A stretch of DNA of 64,000 bases from Bacteroidota bacterium (GCA_016787485.1 JAEUUL010000024.1:124001-188000), one strand, 5' to 3'. Positions 17,475-26,736 are shown, counted from the first letter of the stretch. Notes: generated from the sequence alone by a model not told the origin. Program-made: numbers and translations.

Positions 17475-19400
17475 TTAAATTTCAGTTTCAGCTTGTATCA
17501 ATTCGGCAAATGCTAGTTGGTTCATTGACCCCAGGTCGGTACCTCCGTGCTTTCGTACCGATACTTCCCCACTTCCGGCTTCTTTCTCGCCTACAATGAG
17601 CATGTATGGTATTTTGGCTACTTCGGCGTCACGGATTTTTTTGCCCGCTTTTTCCGCCCTTTCGTCAACGAAGGCGCGAATATCGTACTTTTTCAGGAAA
17701 CCACAAAGCGATTGTGCATAGTCCATGTATTTGTCGCTGATGGGAAGCACAACTACCTGCCTGGGTGCCAGCCAAACAGGAAAATTACCTGCGTAGTGTT
17801 CAAGCAGGAACCCTATAAATCTTTCATGGGTACTTAAAGGTGCACGATGTATAATCAGCGGACGTTCTTTTTCGCTTTTCTCATTGGTGAAATACAAATC
17901 AAACCGTTCGGCCTGGGCAAAATCCACCTGATTGGTGGCCAGGGTAAATTCCCTTCCTATCGCACTCCAGATCTGAATATCAATTTTGGGTCCGTAAAAT
18001 GCCGCCTCATCTTCTACTTCAACAAAGGGAATCCCAGATGAAACCAAAACTTTGCGCACCATTTCCTCGGTTTTCTGCCATTTTTCAGGCATATTCATGT
18101 ACTTCTGCCCAAGTTTGGCCGGGTCGTGTTTGCTGAAACGCATGACATACTTTTCTATGCCAAACACCTTGAAATATTTCAGATACAGTGCATTCACTGC
18201 CATAAACTCCTGCTCAAACTGGGCTTCGGTGCAGTAAATATGTGCATCATTCATGGTGAGGCTCCGCACCCGCATGAGTCCAAAGAGCTCACCGCTTTGT
18301 TCGTATCTGTAACAGGTGCCGTATTCTGCATAGCGCAGGGGCAAATCCTTATAGCTGTGCTGCTGGGCCGCAAAAATCTTGTGATGATGCGGACAGTTCA
18401 TGGCTTTCAGGTAATAGCGTTCACCGTCCAGTTCCATGGGTGGAAACATGCTTTCCGCATAATAAGGCAAGTGCCCGCTTTTCAGATACATGCTTTCTTT
18501 GGCTATGTGCGGACTTTTCACCCTCTGATAGCCGGCTTCCTTCTCTGTTTTCTTGGCAAAGGTCTCCAGGGTTTCTATCATTTGAGCACCATTTGGCAAC
18601 CACAAAGGCAAACCTGGACCAACATCATCGTCAAACGTGAAAATTTCCAGGTCTTTACCCAGTTTGCGGTGGTCCCGTTTTCTGGCTTCTTCCAGCATCT
18701 GCAGATGTTCGTCCAGCTCTGCGCGCTTGGGAAAGGTGATGGCATACACCCTGGTGAGCTGTTTGTTTTTTTCACTGCCACGCCAATAAGCCCCGGCCGT
18801 ATTCAGAATTTTTATGGCCTTGATAAATCCGGTATTCGGGATATGCGGGCCCCTGCACAAGTCGGTAAAATTGCCCTGTTGATAAAAAGTAATCTCCCCA
18901 TCTGCCAAATCCTGAATCAGCTCCAGCTTATAGGGGTCATTTTTTTCTGTGAAATAGGCAATAGCATCGGCTTTTGCCACTTCGCTGCGCAGAAATGTGT
19001 TCTCCTGCTTGGCAAGTTCAGTCATTTTGGCTTCTACTTTGGCAAAGTCTTCACTGCTGAATTTGTAGTCTCCAAAATCAATGTCGTAGTAGAATCCATT
19101 GTCTATAGGCGGACCTATGCCCAGTTTAATTCCCGGATAAAGTGCCTCCAGTGCCTCGGCCAATAGGTGTGCGCTGCTGTGCCAGAAAGTTTTTTTACCA
19201 TCCGTATCGTTCCAGGTAAGGAGTTGCAATTCTGCATCCTCATTCAGGGGCAATGCTGCATCCTGCACCTTCCCGTTTACACGCGCTGCGAGTACATTCC
19301 TCGCCAATCCCTCACTAATCATTCTGGCAATGTCAAGCGCAGAAATCCCCTGAGGAACTTCCTTTACTGCACCATCCGGTAGGGTAATTCTGATATTCAT
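17475..19400 (-). CDS. thrS: Threonyl-tRNA synthetase
   Basis: 641 aa class II synthetase. TGS domain (1-62, RITLPDGAVKEVP), editing domain with HSSAHLLAEALE (about 75) and the Cys of DLCRGPHI, catalytic domain with the zinc Cys in NCPHHHKIF, motif 2 RYEQSGELFGLMRVR and motif 3 HERFIGFLLEHY, then an anticodon-binding domain. The ATG at 19400 (MNIRITLPDG) is used rather than an upstream GTG/ATG that would add 16 unmatched residues. First gene of the operon thrS-infC-rpmI-rplT-tRNA-Pro. Confidence 0.97.
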   Translation of the reverse strand: MNIRITLPDGAVKEVPQGISALDIARMISEGLARNVLAARVNGKVQDAALPLNEDAELQLLTWNDTDGKKTFWHSSAHLLAEALEALYPGIKLGIGPPIDNGFYYDIDFGDYKFSSEDFAKVEAKMTELAKQENTFLRSEVAKADAIAYFTEKNDPYKLELIQDLADGEITFYQQGNFTDLCRGPHIPNTGFIKAIKILNTAGAYWRGSEKNKQLTRVYAITFPKRAELDEHLQMLEEARKRDHRKLGKDLEIFTFDDDVGPGLPLWLPNGAQMIETLETFAKKTEKEAGYQRVKSPHIAKESMYLKSGHLPYYAESMFPPMELDGERYYLKAMNCPHHHKIFAAQQHSYKDLPLRYAEYGTCYRYEQSGELFGLMRVRSLTMNDAHIYCTEAQFEQEFMAVNALYLKYFKVFGIEKYVMRFSKHDPAKLGQKYMNMPEKWQKTEEMVRKVLVSSGIPFVEVEDEAAFYGPKIDIQIWSAIGREFTLATNQVDFAQAERFDLYFTNEKSEKERPLIIHRAPLSTHERFIGFLLEHYAGNFPVWLAPRQVVVLPISDKYMDYAQSLCGFLKKYDIRAFVDERAEKAGKKIRDAEVAKIPYMLIVGEKEAGSGEVSVRKHGGTDLGSMNQLAFAELIQAETEI

Positions 19401-19409
19401 ATCTGCACA

Positions 19410-19423
19410 ATGGTTTGAACCAT
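19410..19423 (-). promoter_or_regulatory. Hairpin in the thrS leader
   Basis: ATGGTT / AACCAT stem with a 2-nt centre, lying 9 nt before the thrS ATG. It could interfere with ribosome loading. A regulatory role is inference only. Confidence 0.3.
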
Positions 19424-19433
19424 GTATAAACCG

Positions 19434-19441
19434 CAAAAATA
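19434..19441 (-). promoter_or_regulatory. TAnnTTTG -7 element upstream of thrS
   Basis: Minus-strand TATTTTTG, 33 nt before the thrS ATG, giving a leader long enough to contain the hairpin at 19410-19423. Confidence 0.5.
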
Positions 19442-19526
19442 CGGACAATTTTTCTGTGTTTCAGGGTAGACGGCACTTTGAGCCCACCATTTTTTTCAAT
19501 TGCTATATTTTTATTTAATTTCCTTC

Positions 19527-19534
19527 TATATTTG
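19527..19534 (+). promoter_or_regulatory. TAnnTTTG -7 element for tRNA-Ser
   Basis: TATATTTG ends 10 nt before the tRNA. A TTG at 19500-19502 lies 24 nt upstream, the same spacing as at the tRNA-Arg promoter. Confidence 0.6.
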
Positions 19535-19544
19535 CAGCCCCGTT

Positions 19545-19631
19545 GGTGAGGTGGGTGAGAGGCTGAAACCACCAGTTTGCTAAACTGACGTACGGGAAAC
19601 CGTACCGCGGGTTCGAATCCCGCCCTCACCG
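19545..19631 (+). tRNA. tRNA-Ser (anticodon GCT)
   Basis: Class II tRNA of 87 nt: acceptor GGTGAGG / CCTCACC, anticodon loop TTGCTAA between CCAGT and ACTGA-type strands (anticodon GCT), long variable arm GTACGG GAAA CCGTAC, T-arm GCGGG TTCGAAT CCCGC. CCA not encoded. A terminator follows after 13 nt. Confidence 0.95.
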
Positions 19632-19644
19632 CAAACCATTTCAA

Positions 19645-19667
19645 CCCTGCGCAAGCAGGGTTTTTTT
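19645..19667 (+). terminator. Terminator of tRNA-Ser
   Basis: CCCTGC GCAA GCAGGG followed by seven T. Confidence 0.85.
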
Positions 19668-19729
19668 ATGCCCCTGATTCACGAGTCTGCCTGCCCTTTC
19701 GGCAGGCAAGCGAAGTGGAGCAGGGGCAT
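19668..19729. repeat. Nested inverted repeat
   Basis: ATGCCCCTG (19668-19676) pairs with CAGGGGCAT (19721-19729); inside it TGCCTGCC and GGCAGGCA (19688-19708) form a second stem. The inner text CGAAGTGGAGC resembles the CGAAGTGAGC core of the adjacent tandem repeats, suggesting one repeat family. Confidence 0.6.
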
Positions 19730-19734
19730 AAAAA

Positions 19735-20080
19735 GCCTTTCGCCAGAAAGGCTTGAAATGGTTTGCTTCTCCACCCTACCGGGATCAGGGAACGAAGTGA
19801 GCTAATCCCGCCCCAACTGTCAACAAACTTCTCCAGACTAAAACCCTGTGATTTCATTCCCGGTCTGATGCCTTTCGCCTGAAAGGCTTGAAATGATTTG
19901 CTTCTCCACCCTCCCGGGATCAGCGAACAAAGTGATCTAATCCCGCCATCATCCAACAGAATTCCACCTGACTAAAACCATGTGATTTTATGCCTGGTCT
20001 GATGCCTTTCGCCAGAAAGGCCTGAAATGGTTTGCTTCTCTCCCTCTGCCGGGATCAGCGAACGAAGTGAGCTATCCACA
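19735..20080. repeat. Tandem repeat, three units of about 135 bp (last truncated)
   Basis: Units start at 19735, 19870 and 20004 with the hairpin GCCTTTCGCCAGAAAGGC (one base differs in unit 2). Each then has TGAAATGGTTTGC (12/13 in unit 2) and a CGGGAT...CGAAGTGA...ATCCCG palindrome, which is lost in unit 3 around 20075. TGAAATGGTTTGC is the exact complement of 19631-19643, the flank directly after tRNA-Ser. Open frames here are repetitive and not credible genes. The region 19632-20119 otherwise holds nothing recognisable. Confidence 0.75.
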
Positions 20081-20119
20081 GAAATCCGAGTTCAACTGAA
20101 TAATCTGTAAATTGCCGGA

Positions 20120-20806
20120 ATGAATGAGATTTTACTACCCGACGAATCATCAAGTGGCAACCGCAGGGGATTTTTAAAAAAACTCGCCGCCGGTTTGGCC
20201 ATTTTGGGAATACAGACCCAGGACCTGGAAGCAGCGACAAATGCCAAACACCCAGCGGTCAAATGGTTTGAATCCATCAAAGGACGACACCGGGTTGTGT
20301 TTGACGTTCCCCACCCAAATGGAATTATGCCTTTTGCCTGGCCAAGGGTATTTCTTGGTTCCAATGAATCTGTGGGTACCCCTTATTCTGACTGTTGTGT
20401 AGTGGTGGTGCTGCGCCATTCTGCAATTGCCTATGCTTTTGACCATCCTGTCTGGGAAAAGTATCAGTTTGGTGAGATTTTCAAAGCCAACGACCCCAAT
20501 ACCGATAAGCCAGCCATCAAAAATCCATTTTGGAAACCAGAGCCAGGTACTTTTAAAATTCCTGGAAACGACAGAATATTTATAGGAATCAACGAACTTC
20601 AGGAAGATGGTGTGAAGTTCTGTTTTTGCGAGGGTGCGCTTGGTGTATACAGCCATGTGGTGGCAAAAAAAACGGGTAGCACGGCAGATGCCGTAAAAAA
20701 GGATTGGATGGCCTCCCTTTTGCCAGGAATCCAACCTGTTCCATCAGGCGTTTGGGCATTGGGCAGGGCGCAGGAACACAGGTGCTCATATATTTTTGCA
20801 GGGTAA
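20120..20806 (+). CDS. Twin-arginine signal-containing protein, DsrE-like
   Basis: 228 aa. The N terminus has NRRGFLKKLAAGLAILG, a Tat-like signal, which suggests export of a folded protein. The rest shows an alternating alpha/beta pattern (YSDCCVVVVLRHSAIAYAF; VKFCFCEGALGVYSHVV) and ends LPGIQPVPSGVWALGRAQEH, reminiscent of DsrE/DsrF-type sulfur-relay folds. Several Cys residues are present but no defined catalytic motif was assigned. It lies between the repeat array and tRNA-Arg with no co-oriented partner. Function unknown. Confidence 0.72.
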   Translation: MNEILLPDESSSGNRRGFLKKLAAGLAILGIQTQDLEAATNAKHPAVKWFESIKGRHRVVFDVPHPNGIMPFAWPRVFLGSNESVGTPYSDCCVVVVLRHSAIAYAFDHPVWEKYQFGEIFKANDPNTDKPAIKNPFWKPEPGTFKIPGNDRIFIGINELQEDGVKFCFCEGALGVYSHVVAKKTGSTADAVKKDWMASLLPGIQPVPSGVWALGRAQEHRCSYIFAG

Positions 20807-20827
20807 TCCGGAACGGAAATCTCAAAC

Positions 20828-20863
20828 TTTGAGTAAAACTCCAGACTGAAACCTTTACCTTTG
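20828..20863 (+). promoter_or_regulatory. Promoter of tRNA-Arg
   Basis: TTTG at 20828-20831, 24 nt spacer, TACCTTTG at 20856-20863, ending 12 nt before the tRNA. Confidence 0.65.
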
Positions 20864-20875
20864 CACCCTGTTTGA

Positions 20876-20949
20876 GACCTCGTAGCTCAGCTGGATAGAG
20901 CAACTGCCTTCTAAGCAGTAGGTCACAGGTTCGAATCCTGTCGGGGTCG
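20876..20949 (+). tRNA. tRNA-Arg (anticodon TCT)
   Basis: 74-nt cloverleaf: acceptor GACCTCG / CGGGGTC (one T-G pair), D-arm GCTC / GAGC, anticodon stem ACTGC / GCAGT with loop CTTCTAA (anticodon TCT), T-arm ACAGG TTCGAAT CCTGT. Confidence 0.95.
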
Positions 20950-20975
20950 CGAGAAAACTCAAACCTGAACAAAAA

Positions 20976-21015
20976 GGGGAGCAGCGCAGGCCGTCCTTAG
21001 ACGGAAGGGTAGCAG
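20976..21015 (+). pseudogene. Degenerate tRNA-Pro 5' fragment
   Basis: GGGGAGCAGCGCAGGCCG at 20976-20993 matches 17 of 18 bases of the 5' part of the tRNA-Pro at 21068, then the match decays; GAAGGGTAGCAG follows, resembling the GGGTCGCAGG segment. No complete cloverleaf can be drawn. Confidence 0.55.
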
Positions 21016-21067
21016 CCTGAGTGGTGGATAGAGATTAGGGATACTACTTTGAGTATCTGAATATTTT

Positions 21068-21142
<75 letters not shown>

Positions 21143-21151
21143 TTATTAACC

Positions 21152-21187
21152 AAGGGTTTTGAGACTTCACTCTCAGAACCCTTTTTT
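21152..21187 (+). terminator. Terminator of tRNA-Pro
   Basis: AAGGGTTTTGAGA pairs with TCTCAGAACCCTT (one G-T), then a T run. The same hairpin recurs in the next repeat unit near 21351-21388 and, altered, near 21549-21585. Confidence 0.75.
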
Positions 21188-21224
21188 GTTCATTGACTAT
21201 TCCATACCCTTCCACCGTTAGCGC

Positions 21225-21339
21225 CTTTGATCCAGCGCATGCCGGCAGCGCATTCCCACTCTGGTCGGAAGGGTCGCAGGCCGCGGGGTTTTACCCGCGA
21301 TGGCGGGCACGCCCCGCCATTCGAATCCTGTCTCCCCGA
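21225..21339 (+). pseudogene. tRNA-Pro pseudogene with 39-nt T-arm insert (copy 1)
   Basis: AGCGCATGCCGGCAGCGCA matches the D-arm, GGGTCGCAGG the variable/T region and TTCGAATCCTGTCTCCCCGA the 3' end of tRNA-Pro. The 5' acceptor strand does not pair and the anticodon arm is altered. At 21281-21319 a 39-nt insert separates the 5' T-stem from the T-loop; it contains two hairpins (CGCGGG / CCCGCG and TGGCGGG / CCCGCCA). Confidence 0.75.
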
Positions 21340-21423
21340 CTTATTAACCAAGGGTTTTGAGACTTCAATCTCAGAACCCTTTTTTTGTTTATTGACTATT
21401 CCATACCCTTCCACCGTTAACAC

Positions 21424-21538
21424 CTTTGATCCAGCGCATGCTGGCAGCGCATTCCCACTCTGGTCGGAAGGGTCGCAGGCCGCGGGGTTTTACCCGCGAT
21501 GGCGGGCACGCCCCGCCATTCGAATCCTGTCTCCCCGA
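21424..21538 (+). pseudogene. tRNA-Pro pseudogene with 39-nt T-arm insert (copy 2)
   Basis: Near-identical second copy, insert at 21480-21518. Same lesions as copy 1, so the insert preceded the tandem duplication. Confidence 0.75.
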
Positions 21539-21765
21539 CTTTTTAACCAAGGGTTTTGAGAACACATTTCTCAGAACTCTTTTGCATTTCAAGACCCTTT
21601 CATTTCATACCCTGTTTTGAAATGAAACACAGCATAGTTTCAAAACAATCAGAGAATTTCAGGAGGTTAACCGGATTCATCTATACCTGACTTCACACGG
21701 TACTTCAGAAAGTTAAATTTCTAATGCATAATCCGGGTTAAATTGTATCATTGCCTGTTCATTCT

Positions 21766-22791
21766 ATGCCCGACCTGTCCAATATTCAAATCCTGTACAC
21801 TGCATTGCACCGCACCGGCAATCCGGAAATGGACGAGCCCCTGACCTTGTCTGCCGGGCTGGCTGATTTATCCGATGCAGAATCAGCCTTTGCGCTGAAA
21901 CAACTCATATCCGGTGCATTTAAAAATCCTGAATCCTGGGTATTAACCCCTGAAAAGAACGAGACGGATGATATTATACAATCGATTTTGGCCAATCCCC
22001 GTGATTTGTATTTACAATCGGTGCGGCTCGCCGAGCTATGGCATCAGCAGGTAACAAAGGCACAGGGCAAACCGGGTGATTTGTTTGTTTGTTTTCTCAC
22101 CCATGTTATGCATGGTTACCGCGAAATGAATGGTGTGGCAGTTTTTTTCAGCAGTGTCAAAGACCGTTTTATAAAAACGGTCTGGAACGAAAATCGTTCG
22201 GGAGTGGAAAATCATACAGGAATACCGGTTAAAAATATGGAACTGGGTGCTCTTATTCTGGACAACGGAGAAGAACAAAACCCGGTGTTCCTTCAGGAGC
22301 AGGGTAAAAATCCGCTGGGAATGGTTTGGAAATCGGACCTTTTACAGGTAAAACCAGCTGTGGATGAATACAACCAAACCCAGCATGTGTTGAAAATGAC
22401 CCGCGAATTTGTAACCAAAGAAATGCCTGAAGAGTTTCCGGTTTCACGCACCGAAAGCATTGATTTGCTTTCAAGGTCTCTGGAATATTTCAAAAACAAT
22501 GAGCAATTTGATAAAAATGAATTTGCGGAAACCGTTTTTGAAGAACCGAGAATTATAGACTCATTCCTGAAATACGACGAAGACTACAGCAGCTATAACA
22601 ATATGCCCGCTGCAGAATCTTTCGAAATCGCCAGTCAGGCCGTAAAAAGACAGGCCCGCATATTTAAAAGTGTTTTGAAACTGGACAAGAATTTTCATGT
22701 ATACATCCATGGAAACCACAATCAGATAGAAAAAGGCGTAGACCCTGATGGCAGAAAATTTTACAAGTTGTATTTCAACGAGGAAGGTTAG
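21766..22791 (+). CDS. Nucleoid-associated protein, NdpA/YejK family
   Basis: 341 aa, close to the family's 335-345. The N-terminal half has the family order of short blocks, and the C-terminal half includes VFFSSVKDRFIKTV (about 126-140), the AVDEYN-type segment and KLDKNFHVYIHGNH near the end. Homologues bind DNA in the nucleoid; the exact role is poorly known. The ATG at 21766 (MPDLSNIQILY) is preferred over an upstream TTG at 21751. It lies just downstream of the tRNA repeat cluster and 115 bp before a large AAA protein in the same direction. Confidence 0.8.
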   Translation: MPDLSNIQILYTALHRTGNPEMDEPLTLSAGLADLSDAESAFALKQLISGAFKNPESWVLTPEKNETDDIIQSILANPRDLYLQSVRLAELWHQQVTKAQGKPGDLFVCFLTHVMHGYREMNGVAVFFSSVKDRFIKTVWNENRSGVENHTGIPVKNMELGALILDNGEEQNPVFLQEQGKNPLGMVWKSDLLQVKPAVDEYNQTQHVLKMTREFVTKEMPEEFPVSRTESIDLLSRSLEYFKNNEQFDKNEFAETVFEEPRIIDSFLKYDEDYSSYNNMPAAESFEIASQAVKRQARIFKSVLKLDKNFHVYIHGNHNQIEKGVDPDGRKFYKLYFNEEG

Positions 22792-22906
22792 ATCCCATTC
22801 GCCGTTTTGTCAGCCTTTTATCATTTATTGAAATTTTCGCAGGGATTGTGGCTTAACCTTTGTTGTATTGCTATAAAGGTGAATCCTGATTAATATTGAA
22901 CCCCCA

Positions 22907-25552
22907 ATGAGCAAAGACAACTTTAAGTTTAAAGATATAAAAACCTACTGCAGTACAGAGTGGTTAGCGAACAATACCAAGAAGTACCGGAGTGTGTTCG
23001 ATGAGCAGGAACTTGCCTATCTGTATTGTGAGGTTTCGCTGCACAACAAACGGTTCGACGAGAAAAGCTGGCGTCTGAAAATGCAGTTGAAATGCTTTGA
23101 TGAGCAAAACAACGAAATCTGCGACCTGAATTGCGACCGGCAGATTGACACCTCCGATGCCATGATTTATGTGCGTGAAGGCTGGGGCGTAAAAACCCCC
23201 GGAGCCTATTGGAAAGCGGGAGTATACCGCTGGGAAGCATGGGTAGAGGATGAAATGATCGCCACACGTACTTTCTACGTAGAAAATATAGGAATGGTGC
23301 GGCCAGGTATGAATCCGTACTTTAAAATCGAGTCGGTGAAGTTGTACGAAGGCCCGGATGAAAATACAAAATCTGAGGACCGCCGCTACTATACGGTATT
23401 CAATGCCATGAATACCCGGTATGTATGGGTAGAAGTCAATTGTAAAAACCTGACACGCAAAAGTGCAGACATGCCGGTGGAACTCATGTTCAACTTCCGC
23501 ACCAGCAGCGGTTATCTGAAAGGCTCAGTCACCAAACTGTTTTTCATCAAACCCTCGGAAGATTTTTTCTCTGCAACCATTGGTTGGGGCTCTGATATCG
23601 TGGGCACATGGGCAAGAGGTGATTACTATGCAGAAATAGTTTTCATGGACGAACTGCTGGCCAGCATGCCCTTTGAAATCGGCGATGATTATGTGGAAGC
23701 CACCGAGGAAGATTTCCAACCCATGACTCAGATTGAATTCATCCATATGGATGATGAGGATGACGATTCAGCAGGTGGAGATACAGATCCGAATACCAGA
23801 AAAGAGACCACCACCCGCGAACCCCAGAATTTTGAAGAGGTGATGGTGGAATTGGATCAGTTAATAGGATTGGCACCCATCAAACGCAAAATTCATGAAT
23901 ACAGTGATTACCTGCGTTTCATGGCATTGCGCAGGGAAAAAGGTTTCGAAGAATCAGATAAAATCAACCTGCACGCTGTATTCCGCGGAAATCCCGGGAC
24001 AGGCAAAACCACAGTGGCACGTTTGCTCGGCAAGATATATAAGGAACTGGGACTGTTGAAAAAAGGACATGTGCACGAAGTAGACCGTGGGGACCTGGTT
24101 GCAGAATTTATTGGCCAAACAGCACCGAAAACCAAAGAGGCAATTAAAAAGGCCAAAGACGGTATACTGTTCATAGACGAGGCATATAGTCTTGCCCGTA
24201 AAGACGAAGACAGCAAAGACTTTGGGCGCGAAGCCATAGAAGTATTGCTCAAAGAACTGAGTGACAGCTCGGACATTGCCATCATCGTTGCCGGTTACCC
24301 AGAAGAAATGGATGTATTTCTTGAGTCCAACCCCGGACTGAAAAGCCGTTTCAATATGTACTATGATTTCCCGGACTATGTTCCGCAGGAATTGGTACAA
24401 ATTGCCAAATTTGCTGCCGGAAAACGGGGTGTGGATTTCAACGAAGCTTCTCTGGAAACCCTGCAGAAATTCCTGACCGATAAATACAGGGCACGGGATA
24501 AATTCTTCGGCAATGCCCGGCTGGTAAACAGCATCGTTGACGAGGCCAAGATGAACCTGGGTCTGCGGGTCATGAAAACTCAAAAACCCGAAGACCTGAC
24601 AAAGGAACAACTGAGTACCATAGAATCCGCAGATCTGGAAAAAATTCTGCGTACCGAACAGGGCATACTGCCTGAAATCCCGATAGACGAAGACCTGCTC
24701 AAAGAGTCGCTGAACAAGCTGAAATCCATGATTGGCCTGTCTAAGGTAAAACAGGACATAGATGAACTGGTTAAACTGGTGCGCTATTACAAGGAACAGG
24801 GTAAAGATGTGCGTAAAACATTTTCACTACACAGCGTTTTCAGCGGAAATCCGGGTACAGGTAAAACCACCGTTGCCCGCATTCTGGCGCAGATTTACAA
24901 AGCCCTGGGCATTCTGGAACGCGGACATCTGGTTGAATGCGACCGTCAGAGTCTTGTGGGTGGATATGTGGGACAAACCGCAATCAAAACCAGCGATTTG
25001 GTAAATAAAGCAATCGGTGGTGTCCTGTTTATTGATGAAGCCTACAGTCTGAGTGACGGAGGTTCCTCCGACTTTGGCCGGGAAGCCATAGAAACCCTGC
25101 TGAAACGGATGGAAGACCGTCGGGGTGAATTCATCGTAATCGCTGCAGGCTATACCGGAAACATGGAAAAATTCATGGAAAGCAACCCGGGGCTGAAAAG
25201 CAGATTCGACCGTGTGTTCTATTTCGAAGATTTCGATCCGGACGAATTGTTCACCATTGCCATCAATCAACTGTCGGAAAACAGCATAGAGCCCGATGCC
25301 GAAGCAAGTGGTCATTTGAAAAAATACATAGAATTCCTATATAAAAACAGGGATAAATATTTCGGCAACGGTCGAAGTGTGCGTAAAGTGATAGAGGAAG
25401 CCATCCGTAACCAACATCTCAGGCTGAGTGAGCTCCCCAAAAACAAACAGACCGCCAAGGCCACAAAAACGCTAACCCTGGCCGACGTGGCAGAATTCGA
25501 CACAGAAAACAAGCCATCCACACCCGGTGGCGGTATCGGATTCCGTGGCTGA
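22907..25552 (+). CDS. AAA protein with two CbbX/SpoVK-like ATPase modules
   Basis: 881 aa. About 1-265 is beta-rich and looks duplicated: [19 protein letters not shown] and [19 protein letters not shown] occupy equivalent positions. An acidic linker ([13 protein letters not shown]) follows. Then come two CbxX/CfxQ-type AAA modules: Walker [10 protein letters not shown] near 363 and 650, Walker B with LFIDEAYSL near 420 and 706, arginine-bearing NPGLKSRF in both. Relatives include CbbX (Rubisco activase) and EccA, which remodel protein complexes. No Rubisco or type VII genes are here, so the target is unknown. TAATATTG, one base off the -7 consensus, ends 8 nt before the ATG. Confidence 0.88.
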   Translation: MSKDNFKFKDIKTYCSTEWLANNTKKYRSVFDEQELAYLYCEVSLHNKRFDEKSWRLKMQLKCFDEQNNEICDLNCDRQIDTSDAMIYVREGWGVKTPGAYWKAGVYRWEAWVEDEMIATRTFYVENIGMVRPGMNPYFKIESVKLYEGPDENTKSEDRRYYTVFNAMNTRYVWVEVNCKNLTRKSADMPVELMFNFRTSSGYLKGSVTKLFFIKPSEDFFSATIGWGSDIVGTWARGDYYAEIVFMDELLASMPFEIGDDYVEATEEDFQPMTQIEFIHMDDEDDDSAGGDTDPNTRKETTTREPQNFEEVMVELDQLIGLAPIKRKIHEYSDYLRFMALRREKGFEESDKINLHAVFRGNPGTGKTTVARLLGKIYKELGLLKKGHVHEVDRGDLVAEFIGQTAPKTKEAIKKAKDGILFIDEAYSLARKDEDSKDFGREAIEVLLKELSDSSDIAIIVAGYPEEMDVFLESNPGLKSRFNMYYDFPDYVPQELVQIAKFAAGKRGVDFNEASLETLQKFLTDKYRARDKFFGNARLVNSIVDEAKMNLGLRVMKTQKPEDLTKEQLSTIESADLEKILRTEQGILPEIPIDEDLLKESLNKLKSMIGLSKVKQDIDELVKLVRYYKEQGKDVRKTFSLHSVFSGNPGTGKTTVARILAQIYKALGILERGHLVECDRQSLVGGYVGQTAIKTSDLVNKAIGGVLFIDEAYSLSDGGSSDFGREAIETLLKRMEDRRGEFIVIAAGYTGNMEKFMESNPGLKSRFDRVFYFEDFDPDELFTIAINQLSENSIEPDAEASGHLKKYIEFLYKNRDKYFGNGRSVRKVIEEAIRNQHLRLSELPKNKQTAKATKTLTLADVAEFDTENKPSTPGGGIGFRG

Positions 25553-25583
25553 AAACTGTGAACAACTATTGAACCGTCACTGG

Positions 25584-25591
25584 TAATTTTG
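25584..25591 (+). promoter_or_regulatory. TAnnTTTG -7 element upstream of the glycosyltransferase gene
   Basis: TAATTTTG, 23 nt before the GTG start at 25615. Confidence 0.5.
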
Positions 25592-25614
25592 CGTCTTTCA
25601 TAGCCGCCTGTACC

Positions 25615-26736
25615 GTGTTTATTCCGCCTTTTCCAAATCCGTCTGATTTTGTTTGCGCTGGCATCATTCTCTTTTGCATCATCATCAGTTGGTTTTATTT
25701 CTTTCGTTATTTCCGCAGGGTAAAAATCACTCATCATACCGCCGGCAAATTGCCACCGGTTTCCTTGGTTATTGCTGCACGCAATGAATTGAAGAATCTG
25801 CAGAAACACCTCCCTCTGTGGTTGTCTCAGAATTATCCGGAATTTGAAGTGGTCATAGCAGATGATGGCAGCACAGATGGCACCAGCGCCTGGATTACGC
25901 CTATGCTGGAGAATGAACCGCGGCTGGGCTATGTTCTGCTGGATGCCGAGTACATTAAAATGCACGGAAAAAAACTGGCTCTTACCCTTGGCTTTAAAAA
26001 AGCCCGGTACAACCATTTCGTGCTAACGGATGCTGATTGTATTCCAGCCGGAGAAAACTGGCTGAGTGAAATGGCAGCAGGATTTGGTTCAGGGGCTGAA
26101 ATTGTGCTCGGCTACTCCCCGTATACCAAGAGCAAAGGAATTTTGGGTTCGATGATTCAGTGGGAAACCCTGCTCACAGCCTTGCATTATCTGGGATTTG
26201 CACTTGCAGGAAAACCATACATGGGTGTGGGCAGGAACCTGGCTTACACCCGAAAAGTATATGACCAGGCCGGGGGCTTTTCGGCCCACCATCACCTGCC
26301 GGCCGGTGACGATGATCTTTTTGTGCAACAGGCAGCCAACACTAAAAATGTAGCTGTTTGCATCAGTGCAGAAGCCATTACCTCATCGGCGCCCAAAGCC
26401 ACATGGCGCGAGTGGTGGCGACAGAAAAAAAGGCATATGTGGGTGGGTAAGTATTATCCGTCAGCGGTAAAACGCAGTCTGGCCGGTTTTCCCATAGCCC
26501 AACTCCTATTCTGGATATGCATTCCTGTTTGGTTCATTCTTGGCGCCTGGTGGCCATATCCTTTGTTTTTTCTGTTTGTCAAACTCATACCAGAATGGAT
26601 TATCACTGCTAAAAAAGCCAGAATTCTGGGTATTCAGGGATTTGGATTCTCCTACCCCGTCTGGAATTTAATGTACACCTTCTGGTACGTCATTGCCGGG
26701 ATAGCTTCCTTCTTTACAAAAAAACCAGTATGGTAA
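25615..26736 (+). CDS. Membrane-anchored family 2 glycosyltransferase
   Basis: 373 aa. One N-terminal membrane helix (about 12-32), then a GT-A domain with PVSLVIAARNE, the nucleotide-sugar motif VVIADDGSTDGT, a DAD-type metal site (LTDADCIP), and a QxxRW-like QKKRHMWVG; two or three C-terminal helices follow (FPIAQLLFWICIPVWFILG). The architecture fits a processive or envelope-polysaccharide transferase. Start is GTG; no ATG is available before the first helix. The last 7 nt overlap rsmG. Confidence 0.88.
   Translation: MFIPPFPNPSDFVCAGIILFCIIISWFYFFRYFRRVKITHHTAGKLPPVSLVIAARNELKNLQKHLPLWLSQNYPEFEVVIADDGSTDGTSAWITPMLENEPRLGYVLLDAEYIKMHGKKLALTLGFKKARYNHFVLTDADCIPAGENWLSEMAAGFGSGAEIVLGYSPYTKSKGILGSMIQWETLLTALHYLGFALAGKPYMGVGRNLAYTRKVYDQAGGFSAHHHLPAGDDDLFVQQAANTKNVAVCISAEAITSSAPKATWREWWRQKKRHMWVGKYYPSAVKRSLAGFPIAQLLFWICIPVWFILGAWWPYPLFFLFVKLIPEWIITAKKARILGIQGFGFSYPVWNLMYTFWYVIAGIASFFTKKPVW

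Noticed and set aside
19666-19956. 96-aa frame on the minus strand over the tandem array
   Set aside because: Its internal repeats simply follow the roughly 135-bp DNA repeat; no start signal or family.
19735-20080. Possible CRISPR array
   Set aside because: Only three long units, period about 135 bp, no short repeats with unique spacers and no cas genes.
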